A stretch of 7,408 nucleotides of DNA from Cenarchaeum sp. (lineage in GTDB: Archaea > Thermoproteota > Nitrososphaeria > Nitrososphaerales > Nitrosopumilaceae): NCBI GenBank assembly GCA_007570915.1, contig RKSK01000127.1, positions 1 through 7,408 on the forward strand. The letters run 5' to 3'. This document shows positions 1-6,489 of the stretch, in pieces. Numbering within the stretch: position 1 is the first letter of the stretch; every line of letters starts with the position of its first letter. The translations under genes were made by a program, and so were the position numbers. Below the pieces are notes generated by a model. It was given only the letters and a program-made list of their open reading frames with translations, did not search any database and was not told the origin of the DNA.

Positions 1-583
1 GGCGCGGTCCTTCTCCGGCTCGCACATAAACGAGCCGCTCGGCATGGACGCCGCGCCGGACGGCAAGGTGTGCGTCGCCAACAAGGACACGGACAGGGTG
101 GCCGTGATGGGCCCGGCCGGCGCGGTCAGCTCGCTGTTCGCCTCGCGCCTCGACGACCCGCGCGACGTGGCCGTCGGGCCGCGCTACGCGCCGGCCTCCG
201 GCTCCGGCGGCTCGGGCGCCGCGGGCACGGCGGGGGCGGCAAACTCCGAGCCCGAGCTCGAGGTTCTCGTGGGCGGCATGCCCGCCGGGCCTGTGGTCGA
301 CCTGGCCGCGTCGGCGGGCACCGCCAGCGCCACCCTGCGTGCGACGGACGCCGAGGGCGACGCCGTGGCGCTCTCGATGCGGGTCTTGGAGGCCTCCATG
401 GCAGCCGGGGCGGCGGCCTCCTCGCCGCCGGCGCTCACGGACCACGGGAACGGCACGGCGACGCTGGTCGTGGACGGGTCGGCCGCCGGCGAGTACCTCG
501 TGGAGCTTACCGCGGCAGACGCGCACGGCGAGGAGTGGGGCGTGTACCTCGTGCGCGTGGCGCCCGCGTCGGGGCAGCCGTAG
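1..583 (+). CDS. NHL-type beta-propeller / Ig-like domain exported protein (5' end cut by window)
   Basis: The reading frame is open from base 2 with no stop before the TAG at 581-583, so this is the last 193 residues of a longer protein whose start lies left of the window. Residues 1 to about 62 look like the end of an NHL-repeat (six-bladed propeller) protein: the pattern 'NEPLGMDAAPDGKVCVANKD' followed by DRVAVM and a later 'DDPRDVAVG' is the usual blade signature. A Gly/Ser/Ala-rich linker (about residues 63-82) joins it to a beta-sandwich domain (83-193) that starts EPELEVLVGG and carries DHGNGTATLVVD at about 147, resembling archaeal and bacterial cadherin/Ig-like surface modules. The same domain recurs in the gene starting two bases downstream, so the two genes are probably one operon. 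The NHL fold usually binds proteins, sugars or other ligands; the ligand is unknown here. Export is inferred from the domain types and the neighbour, because the N-terminus is missing. Confidence 0.75.
   Translation, partial: ARSFSGSHINEPLGMDAAPDGKVCVANKDTDRVAVMGPAGAVSSLFASRLDDPRDVAVGPRYAPASGSGGSGAAGTAGAANSEPELEVLVGGMPAGPVVDLAASAGTASATLRATDAEGDAVALSMRVLEASMAAGAAASSPPALTDHGNGTATLVVDGSAAGEYLVELTAADAHGEEWGVYLVRVAPASGQP
248..574 (+). repeat. Dispersed module copy 1 (EPELEVLVGG domain), partner at 2941-3264
   Basis: This segment of the first gene encodes a domain that recurs near the end of the second gene. The first 30 bases (248-277) match 2941-2970 at 29 positions. Later shared blocks are EGDAV, G(N/D)GTA, AADAHGE and YVRVAPA or LVRVAPA. 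The two domains are nearly collinear, with about a one-residue length difference. Confidence 0.8.
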
Positions 584-585
584 CC

Positions 586-3567
586 GTGCGGGCTCCCGCC
601 GCGGCCGCCGTGCTGTGCGCACTGGCCGCGGTCGTGGCATGGTCGGTGTACGGTGGGTCTGCGCAATCAAGCGAGCCCCCTGGCACGTCAATTGGGATTT
701 TCCACGACGGCGCCCTAGTTGACGAGGATGGAGTCATCACCCTGATGATTACCGACGAGCCCATTGTCCTCGAGCTGCGGCCTGGCCGCTGGGAAAATGA
801 CGGGAGGGGAGTTCCGGCTTTCCGCGAGCTCACCGCCTCGGCGGCACGGCCAGGGAACCCCCCCGCATTCTCCATGGACATCGGAGTGTGGCGTGGCGCC
901 AGCGATCCCCGCACACCTGCATTTCCGATCTATTCCCTATTCTCAATGGACGTCGAAGCGTGGCATGGCGCTGGTGAGGGCCACGCAGATCCGACACCGC
1001 CGACAATCGTGGACCATGGTGACGGTACGGCTTCGTTGACCGTGGACAGGTCGATCCCAGTAGGTGGGCAGATGCGCCTCGCCGCTGGCGAGGCGAGCAG
1101 GACCCTCTGGATCGACGTGATTCCGCGGCCGGCCGTGGGGTACGGAGGCCCCGACGGGCCTGAGAGGCCTCCCCCGCGCATCGCGGCGCAGGCGCGTCTG
1201 CCGCTCTGCGCCGACGTGGTCTACGAGGCCCACGGGATAGATGCGCAAGCGCTTGGCCGCGGGTTTTTTGACAAACCAGCAAGCCTGCTATACGGGAAAA
1301 CCGTCTCTGGCGTCCCACCGATAGAAGGCACGATCCACCAGGAGGGATTTTACGAGGTTGCAGTTGGGGAGCCCGAGCTGGCGGGGGGCAGATCAGAGTG
1401 GAGCTGCTCCACGCGGGCGTCGTTTGGGACGCAGGCGCCCCAGCTCCTGCGACTCTGCGAGATTCCGGGGCATGACCGGATCCACCACTACACAAGGCAC
1501 CCGTTTGACTCTGACAGGGCCTCGGCGTCAAGGATGATCAGCCCGTACACAGGGTACCTGACAACGCTGTCAAGCTCGCCCGCCCTCACGTACGCCGCGG
1601 CCCCGGGGCCATACTGGGAGTACATCGGCAGCGGCGGCTACAACGTGACCCTGCCCTACCGCCCTGACGAGTACGTCCCACCCAGCGTGCTCTACCCCGT
1701 CAGGCGCGACGGGACCGCCTCCATGCTCGTGTCCAAGGTCATCGGAACCTATTCCTCTGTGCCGGAGCTGCTCCCGTTTGACGACCTCGTGGTTATACGT
1801 GCCACGGGGTTCCACTCCGACGACGTTGTGTTCGATGTGTCCCCCGGGGCAGGCATCGGCCTCCCGCACGACGGGGCGTTCGCGTACGTAAACGGGACGG
1901 GCGTCCCCGTCAAGATCAAAAAGCACCCCTCCGGGATCCCGGGAACAACCGCCCAGGTCCGCGTGAGCGTCTCCGAGGCCGCCTGGGCCAACGGCATACT
2001 CGTCAGGGGGATCACCGACGCGCTGGCTACGGCGGGCAGCGTAGTCAGGGACCTCCACGAGGTCACGCTCGTCGCCGAGATACCCGTCGACGCCGGGCGC
2101 GGGCGCGACTATGACCGCCTCGACCCCTCGCGGTCAGTCGAGCCGTGGGGGTGCTGGCCGCGCGAGGGCGGCGGGCCCATGCGCGCCGGCTCTCGCGAGC
2201 CCTGGCCCGCGGCGCCGGGCGCGGGCGCCAGGCTGCTGCCAACGGGGCCGGCGCGCGAGCACGTGGCCATGGGCGAGCCGCCCGACGAGCACATGGAGGA
2301 CACGGCCTCGCCGGAGCCGACGTTCTTGGACGTGCGCGCGCCGGGGGGGTGGGGCGAGGGGACGGCCATCTCGGCGCGCGTCTCCTCGTCGGCGACCTGG
2401 CCGCCCTCGCCGGGGGCCGCCGAGGCCCCTAGGGTCGACGTCGCCAACCGGGGCGACGGCACGGCAGTCGTGGGGGTGGGCAGGGACGTGCCCGGCGAGC
2501 ACGTCATAGAGCTCACGGCCACCGGCCCGGGCGGGACCGCCACCGAGGAGCGCACGCTGCGCATAGTCCCGCCGGGCGGCGCCGGCGCGGCCCACTGGCG
2601 CATGGAGATGGGCGAGCCGCCCGGCGCGCCAATGGAAACCCACGCCTCGCCCGAGTCGGCCACGCTTGACGTGCGCGCGCCGGGGGGGTGGGGCGCCGGG
2701 ACCGCGATCACGGCGCGCGTGGCCTCCTCGTCGCCCTGGCCTCCGCTGCGCGGGCCCGCCGAGGCGCCAGGCCTCCACGTGCACGACCGCGGCGACGGCA
2801 CGGCGACGCTGGCCATCGGCAGGGACGCGCCCGGCGAGCACGTCATAGAGGTCACGGCCACCGGCCCGCTGGGAACCTCCGCCGAGGAGCGCACGCTGCG
2901 CATCGTAAAGCCCCCGCGCGCGCCGCCCGCGCCCAACCTCGAGCCCGAGCTCGAGGTCCTCGTGGGCGGCGAGTCGGCCGAGGCGGTGATCGGCCTGGCC
3001 GCCTCGGGCGAGCCGGCGAGGATCGAGCTGCGCGCCGAGGACCCGGAGGGCGACGCCGTGAGGTTCTCGGCGGCGGCACTCGACTCTACGTACGGCGCGC
3101 GCGCGGCCTCGATGGTCCGCCTCGCCGACCGCGGCGACGGCACGGCGTACATTCTCGTGGACCGCGGCGAGCCCGGCGAGCTCACCCTGGAGATCGCCGC
3201 CGCCGACGCGCACGGCGAGGCGTGGGACCTGTACTACGTGCGCGTCGCGCCGGCGCCGGGGGCGGCGCTCTTTATGGACGGCTCGCGCCTCCACCCGCCT
3301 CTCGTCGAGCTGCGCGCGTCGGGCGGGCCAGTCGCCCTCGAGGCGCGCGCAGGCCCGGACGGCGGCGAGCCGTCCGTGCGCGCGCTGCGCTCGTCCCACT
3401 GGGGAGCCGGCGAGGCGCCAGGGCCGCCGCGCGCGTCGGGCGCCTCCGGCGGGGCCGTGCCGGTGGAGGTGGACGCCTCGGCGCCCGGCGAGCACGTCGT
3501 CGAGGTGTCAGACGTCGGCGGGGCCGTGCTGTACGTCATCCGCGTCCTTCCAGCGGCCGCGGGCTGA
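586..3567 (+). CDS. Large secreted multidomain protein with repeated Ig-like beta-sandwich modules (993 aa), function unknown
   Basis: I choose the GTG at 586, two bases after the upstream stop, because it opens directly onto a signal peptide: Arg2, a hydrophobic stretch of about 20 residues (Ala, Val, Leu, Cys11, Trp) and a likely cleavage site near GGSAQ at 24-28. Upstream codons in this frame are arginine-rich shadow sequence. Domains: a beta-rich N-terminal region with DHGDGTASLTVDR at 143-155; about 400 unrecognised residues (about 160-515) with Cys208, Cys274, Cys291, the cluster H296/H300/H301/H305 and glycosylation sequons at N353 and N436; Cys523 and a Pro/Gly linker to about 560; tandem repeats at 562-661 and 675-774; a domain at about 786-893 matching the end of the upstream gene; a degenerate last module to 993. 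A GDGTA-type motif marks each intact module. No C-terminal membrane anchor is visible, so it may be secreted or held non-covalently at the S-layer. The domain style suggests adhesion or a surface scaffold; this is inference. GC content is markedly lower around 660-1400 than in the repeats. Confidence 0.82.
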   Translation: MRAPAAAAVLCALAAVVAWSVYGGSAQSSEPPGTSIGIFHDGALVDEDGVITLMITDEPIVLELRPGRWENDGRGVPAFRELTASAARPGNPPAFSMDIGVWRGASDPRTPAFPIYSLFSMDVEAWHGAGEGHADPTPPTIVDHGDGTASLTVDRSIPVGGQMRLAAGEASRTLWIDVIPRPAVGYGGPDGPERPPPRIAAQARLPLCADVVYEAHGIDAQALGRGFFDKPASLLYGKTVSGVPPIEGTIHQEGFYEVAVGEPELAGGRSEWSCSTRASFGTQAPQLLRLCEIPGHDRIHHYTRHPFDSDRASASRMISPYTGYLTTLSSSPALTYAAAPGPYWEYIGSGGYNVTLPYRPDEYVPPSVLYPVRRDGTASMLVSKVIGTYSSVPELLPFDDLVVIRATGFHSDDVVFDVSPGAGIGLPHDGAFAYVNGTGVPVKIKKHPSGIPGTTAQVRVSVSEAAWANGILVRGITDALATAGSVVRDLHEVTLVAEIPVDAGRGRDYDRLDPSRSVEPWGCWPREGGGPMRAGSREPWPAAPGAGARLLPTGPAREHVAMGEPPDEHMEDTASPEPTFLDVRAPGGWGEGTAISARVSSSATWPPSPGAAEAPRVDVANRGDGTAVVGVGRDVPGEHVIELTATGPGGTATEERTLRIVPPGGAGAAHWRMEMGEPPGAPMETHASPESATLDVRAPGGWGAGTAITARVASSSPWPPLRGPAEAPGLHVHDRGDGTATLAIGRDAPGEHVIEVTATGPLGTSAEERTLRIVKPPRAPPAPNLEPELEVLVGGESAEAVIGLAASGEPARIELRAEDPEGDAVRFSAAALDSTYGARAASMVRLADRGDGTAYILVDRGEPGELTLEIAAADAHGEAWDLYYVRVAPAPGAALFMDGSRLHPPLVELRASGGPVALEARAGPDGGEPSVRALRSSHWGAGEAPGPPRASGASGGAVPVEVDASAPGEHVVEVSDVGGAVLYVIRVLPAAAG
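865..1000 (+). repeat. Short in-frame duplication, 24-residue period, in the N-terminal module
   Basis: Within the secreted protein, FSMDIGVWRGA (from residue 95, base 868) recurs as FSMDVEAWHGA (from residue 119, base 940). The offset is 72 bases, exactly 24 codons. After the shared core the copies diverge but both run on to an Asp-Pro/Thr-Pro stretch. It looks like an old duplication of one beta-hairpin inside the first sandwich-like module. Confidence 0.6.
2269..2907 (+). repeat. Tandem 339-bp in-frame repeat (two copies)
   Basis: Copy A covers 2269-2568 and copy B 2608-2907, with a constant offset of 339 bases (113 codons) and no gaps. Each encodes 100 residues beginning MGEPP, with shared blocks LDVRAPGGWG, RGDGTA, PGEHVIE and EERTLRIV; by hand count about 70 of the 100 residues are identical. 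The 39 bases between the copies encode a Pro/Gly/Ala linker. The DNA is identical over 28 bases around the GGW codons, so the duplication is fairly recent or the copies are kept alike by gene conversion. Each unit is probably one beta-sandwich module. Confidence 0.88.
2941..3264 (+). repeat. Dispersed module copy 2 (EPELEVLVGG domain), partner at 248-574
   Basis: This is residues 786 to about 893 of the 993-residue protein, the counterpart of the C-terminal domain of the upstream gene. It directly follows the tandem 339-bp repeat and is followed by a last, more divergent module. The strongest DNA match is at its first 30 bases and around the AADAHGE codons (about 3199-3219). Confidence 0.8.
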
Positions 3568-3572
3568 GGCCC

Positions 3573-3594
3573 GCGCGCGCCGGGGGGCGCGTGC
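3573..3594. other. GC-rich hairpin between two convergent stop codons
   Basis: The 27-base gap between the TGA of the plus-strand gene (3565-3567) and the minus-strand serS stop (3595-3597) is almost entirely an inverted repeat: 3573-3581 pairs with 3586-3594 in a nine-pair stem (one G-T wobble) around a GGGG loop. No T-run follows on either strand, so it does not match the usual archaeal U-rich terminator. It may separate convergent transcripts or protect their 3' ends. In DNA this rich in G and C, chance is also possible. Confidence 0.4.
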
Positions 3595-4875
3595 CTATGG
3601 CGGGCCGCGCCCCCGCGGCGCGCCAATGTCTGCCTTGCCGACGTACCTCTGCAGGGGCCGCGGGACCTCGATCCTGCCGTCGGCGGTGCGGCAGCCCTCG
3701 ACGATCGCGACTAGCGCGCGCGTCGTGGCCACGAGCGTCGAGTTTAGCGTGTGGACGTGGCGCGTCGCCTCGCTCGTCTTGTCCCTGAACCTCGTGCGCA
3801 GCCGGCGCGCCTGGTAGTCGAGGCAGTTCGAGCACGAGACGGCCTCGCGGTACTCGCGCTGCGCGGCCATCCACGCCTCGATGTCGTACGTTTTCGCCGA
3901 GACCTTGCCCATGTCGCCGCTGGAGAGCAGGACGACCCTGTGCGGCAGGCCCAGCCCGCGGTAAAACTCCTCGGCGACGCCGAGCATCCTCTCGTGCTCG
4001 GCCCACGACTCCTCGGGCCTCGCAAAGGCGAACTGCTCGACCTTGTCGAACTGGTGCACGCGGAATATGCCCTTCTGGTCGCGCCCGTGCGCGCCGGCCT
4101 CCTTGCGAAAGCACGCGCTATAGCCGGCGTACCTTATGGGCAGGTCCGCCCCGTCGAGTATCTCGTCGCGGTGCATCGCGGCCATCGCGTGCTCGGAGGT
4201 CCCGATCATGCAGAGGTCCTCGCCCTCTATGGAGTATATGGCCTCCTCGAGGTCCTCGGCGACCGTCGCGCCCTCCATCGAGTCGCGCCGTATCATGTAA
4301 GGCGGCTGTACCGCCGTGTACCCTCGCCCGTCGGCCAGGTCGAGCGCGTGCGAGACGAGCGCGCGGCCAAGCAGGACCATGTCGCCGACCAGGTAGTAAA
4401 ACCTCGCGCCGGACACCTTGGCGGCCCTCTCGATGTCGACGAGGCCCATGCCCTCCATTATCCGCGCGTGCTCGCCGCCGGCGGGCCTCGCCTCGCCCCA
4501 CTCCCTGACGACGACGTTTGCCGACGAGTCCGGCCCCGTGGGGACGGACTCGTGGACCATGTTTGGCAGCGACATCGCCAGGCCGATGTACCTGCCGTGG
4601 GCCTCGCGCTGCGCGGCCTCCAGCGCCTCTAGCCTGCCGGCGGCGCTGCGCATCTCGGCAATGTGGCCCGACGCGTCGCCGCCGGACTTTTTTGCCGCGG
4701 CGACTGCGCGCCCCAGCTCGTTGCGCCTCTGCCTCGCCGCGTCGGCCTCGGACGCCGCGCGGCGCCACGCCGCGTCGGCGGCGACGAGCGCGTCGAGGTC
4801 GTGCTCGACGCCGCGCCTTGAGAGCATCTCGCGCACGTCGCCGGGCCGCTCGCGCAGTATCCTGGGGTCGATCAC
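3595..4875 (-). CDS. serS: Seryl-tRNA synthetase (class II)
   Basis: This cytosolic enzyme charges tRNA-Ser with serine through seryl-adenylate. The 426-residue length is normal for the standard type; it is not the rare methanogen-type SerRS. Residues 1-110 form the N-terminal tRNA-binding domain, with an Ala/Arg/Glu-rich antiparallel coiled-coil arm at about 28-100. The catalytic domain follows: motif 1 region at about 170-193 ending in PPYM, the serine-binding TSE at 226-228, motif 2 with FRKEAGAHGRDQKGIFRVHQF from 256, the conserved 'DIEAW…QREYREAVSCSNCLDYQARR' region at about 331-358, and motif 3 at about 378-394 with its invariant arginine at 386. Motif 3 reads STLVATTRALVAIVE rather than the common GLAVGRTL form. 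The start is GTG at 4875, overlapping the pcc1 stop by four bases (GTGA), which suggests coupled translation. The last 14 residues are a Gly/Pro/Arg tail after the usual end near YVG. Confidence 0.96.
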   Translation of the reverse strand: MIDPRILRERPGDVREMLSRRGVEHDLDALVAADAAWRRAASEADAARQRRNELGRAVAAAKKSGGDASGHIAEMRSAAGRLEALEAAQREAHGRYIGLAMSLPNMVHESVPTGPDSSANVVVREWGEARPAGGEHARIMEGMGLVDIERAAKVSGARFYYLVGDMVLLGRALVSHALDLADGRGYTAVQPPYMIRRDSMEGATVAEDLEEAIYSIEGEDLCMIGTSEHAMAAMHRDEILDGADLPIRYAGYSACFRKEAGAHGRDQKGIFRVHQFDKVEQFAFARPEESWAEHERMLGVAEEFYRGLGLPHRVVLLSSGDMGKVSAKTYDIEAWMAAQREYREAVSCSNCLDYQARRLRTRFRDKTSEATRHVHTLNSTLVATTRALVAIVEGCRTADGRIEVPRPLQRYVGKADIGAPRGRGPP

Positions 4876-5114
4876 CCCGACGTCGCCTCCAGGGCCGCCT
4901 GCGCGTGGGCCATCGCCTCGTCCACAGTGGCGACGAGCTGCGCCACCGTCCCGCCGGCCACGGAAATCACGAGCGCGCCGCCCTCGACTGACATCTCCAT
5001 GGACTGCCCCGGCGGGAACGAGACGTTGTCCGGCGACAGCGCCGCGAGGGCCGCCGCGGCGCGCCTCCCGGAGATGTCAGCTATGCGGACCCGCACCCTG
5101 CACGACGGCGACAT
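4872..5114 (-). CDS. pcc1: KEOPS complex subunit Pcc1 (80 aa)
   Basis: This is a small protein of the size and pattern of archaeal Pcc1: beta strand CRVRVRIAD, a helix (GRRAAAALAAL), the characteristic 'SPDNVSFPPGQSMEM' segment at 27-41, a strand pair around ALVISVAGG, and a C-terminal helix TVAQLVATVDEAMAHAQAAL. In KEOPS, Pcc1 is the dimerisation subunit that binds the Kae1 catalytic subunit and supports formation of N6-threonylcarbamoyladenosine (t6A) at position 37 of ANN-decoding tRNAs. I choose the ATG at 5114 because the family core begins almost at once. This start lies inside the last 38 bases of the DHH gene, and the 30 residues available upstream read as shadow sequence. A purine-rich GAGAAAA precedes it. 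It overlaps serS by four bases, so three translation-linked proteins share the operon. Confidence 0.85.
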   Translation of the reverse strand: MSPSCRVRVRIADISGRRAAAALAALSPDNVSFPPGQSMEMSVEGGALVISVAGGTVAQLVATVDEAMAHAQAALEATSG

Positions 5115-6489
5115 TTTTCTCAATGTGGTCAAGAAACCCGCCGAGGCTGCCCTTTGAGACGCGCGCTCCGGCGGCGGCCTCGTGGCCCCCGCCAATCCCG
5201 CCAAAGCGCTCGGCGGCCTCGCGCATGACCTCGCTTAGGTTGACGCCCGCGCCGCACCCGCGCGCCTTGCGCGAGGAGAACTTGACGCGCCCGCCCTCGG
5301 CGGCGGCGCGGACCATGACTATCTTGCCGGCGCTGCTCGGCGCGCCGGCGATCACCGAGGATATGGTCCCCGTCATCGACTCGGCCACGACGCCCTCGGC
5401 GTTGACCATGACGCACGGGCCGGCCTCCGTCGTCCTCCAGCGCTCGCTCGATATGCGCTCCATGCAGTCGCGTATGGCGCGGCGGTACTCGGAGAGGGCC
5501 TCCTCGGCCTCGGAGGCCATCCTCGTGCGGTCCCCCATGCAGAGGGCCATACCCGCGCCGGCCCTGCCCACGCGGCCGCACGAGTTGAGCACGGTGGCAA
5601 ACTCGCGCGCGTCGCGCAGCACCCCCTTGGAGCCCTCGCCGAGCAGCGTGTACGCGCTGCCCACGAGCTCGGCCCTGACGGCGTCGGGCCCGGCCCCGCC
5701 GGCATGCGCGGCGATCGCGTCCACGAGCCTGCCCTTCTCGTCGTCGGAGAGCTCGGCGGCCACGCGCCACCTCCCGCCGTCCCTGGCCTCGATGCCGGCA
5801 CCCTCGAGCAGGCTCGCGCACGCGTCGCGGTTCCACGTGAGGCCCTCCATGAACGGCCGCGTCGTGAACGCGAGCGCGTCGGCCAGCGCGCGCGTCTCCC
5901 TGCCGGCGAGGAGTATGTCGTCGCCGACGCCCAGGAGCTTGAGCTCGGCGGCCTTGGCGGCTATCTCGGCGTTGCGCCCGACAAGCGACCTGCCCTCGCC
6001 CTGGTCCTGCCTGTCGCCTAGCGCGGCGACGACTGCGATCGGCGAGAGGTCGGCGTTGCGGCTGTCAAGCTCGACTGCGGCAAGGTACGCCATGCCGCCC
6101 GAGCAGACCTCGGTCCCGCCGTCGATGCCGTGCTTCCACGGGTTTATGACGCGCTCCGGCGCCATCTCCCCCTCGCGGACCTCGTGGTGGTCTATGATGA
6201 TCCAGCCCTCGCCGACTGCCGCGTCGAGCTCGGCGGCCGCCGCGCCGCCGACGTCGACTATGATGTGCAGCGCGTCAGGCGAGAGGGCCCTGGCCTCGGC
6301 GGCGCCAAACTCCCTCACGGCCCTGGCGCTGCACCTCGCGCCGGCCCTGATGGCCGCCTTTGCGACGATGCCGCCGGCGGCGATCCCGTCGCAGTCCATG
6401 TGCGTGGTGACGGAGACGGCCCTGCCCGACTCGGCGCACTCGGAGACCCTGGACGCGAAGAGCGAGAGTGACTCTGCTAGGCCGGCCAT
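5077..6489 (-). CDS. DHH/DHHA1 phosphoesterase, archaeal RecJ-like (GAN/Cdc45 type)
   Basis: A 470-residue DHH-superfamily phosphoesterase. N-terminal DHH domain: motif I HMDCDG at 30-35 (H30, D32, D34), motif II aspartate D79 in IIVDVGG, the name motif D100-H101-H102, and a further metal-site candidate D159 in AALGDRQD. C-terminal DHHA1 domain: nucleic-acid-binding GGIGGGHEAAAGA at about 430-442, preceded by KFSSRKA. All metal ligands appear present, so it should be an active Mn/Mg-dependent exonuclease or phosphodiesterase. In archaea this family includes the GINS-associated nuclease GAN, a Cdc45/RecJ counterpart of the replicative helicase complex, and it is known to sit beside the S15 gene. 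Which paralog this is cannot be settled here; an RNA or nucleotide-directed role is possible. The start ATG at 6489 shares its A with the rps15 stop (TGATG), favouring it over the in-frame ATG 36 bases upstream, which lies inside rps15. Confidence 0.9.
   Translation of the reverse strand: MAGLAESLSLFASRVSECAESGRAVSVTTHMDCDGIAAGGIVAKAAIRAGARCSARAVREFGAAEARALSPDALHIIVDVGGAAAAELDAAVGEGWIIIDHHEVREGEMAPERVINPWKHGIDGGTEVCSGGMAYLAAVELDSRNADLSPIAVVAALGDRQDQGEGRSLVGRNAEIAAKAAELKLLGVGDDILLAGRETRALADALAFTTRPFMEGLTWNRDACASLLEGAGIEARDGGRWRVAAELSDDEKGRLVDAIAAHAGGAGPDAVRAELVGSAYTLLGEGSKGVLRDAREFATVLNSCGRVGRAGAGMALCMGDRTRMASEAEEALSEYRRAIRDCMERISSERWRTTEAGPCVMVNAEGVVAESMTGTISSVIAGAPSSAGKIVMVRAAAEGGRVKFSSRKARGCGAGVNLSEVMREAAERFGGIGGGHEAAAGARVSKGSLGGFLDHIEKNVAVVQGAGPHS

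Noticed and set aside
70..585. Upstream extension of the 993-residue protein to an ATG at 70
   Set aside because: It would overlap the whole visible part of the NHL/Ig gene in another frame and encodes an arginine-rich shadow. The GTG at 586 opens onto a proper signal peptide.
2269..2907. CRISPR array or mobile-element ends
   Set aside because: The two copies are long, in frame, only two in number and encode protein modules. There are no short repeats with unique spacers, no inverted ends and no transposase.
2134..3495. Long minus-strand open frames (up to 453 codons) opposite the repeat region of the secreted protein
   Set aside because: They are Arg/Ala/Gly-rich shadows. Their internal repetition simply mirrors the tandem repeat of the plus-strand gene, whose frame has recognisable conserved modules.
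5115..5204. Upstream extension of pcc1 by 30 residues
   Set aside because: It lies entirely inside the DHHA1 coding region, and Pcc1 proteins are about 80 residues long, starting with the strand at the chosen ATG.
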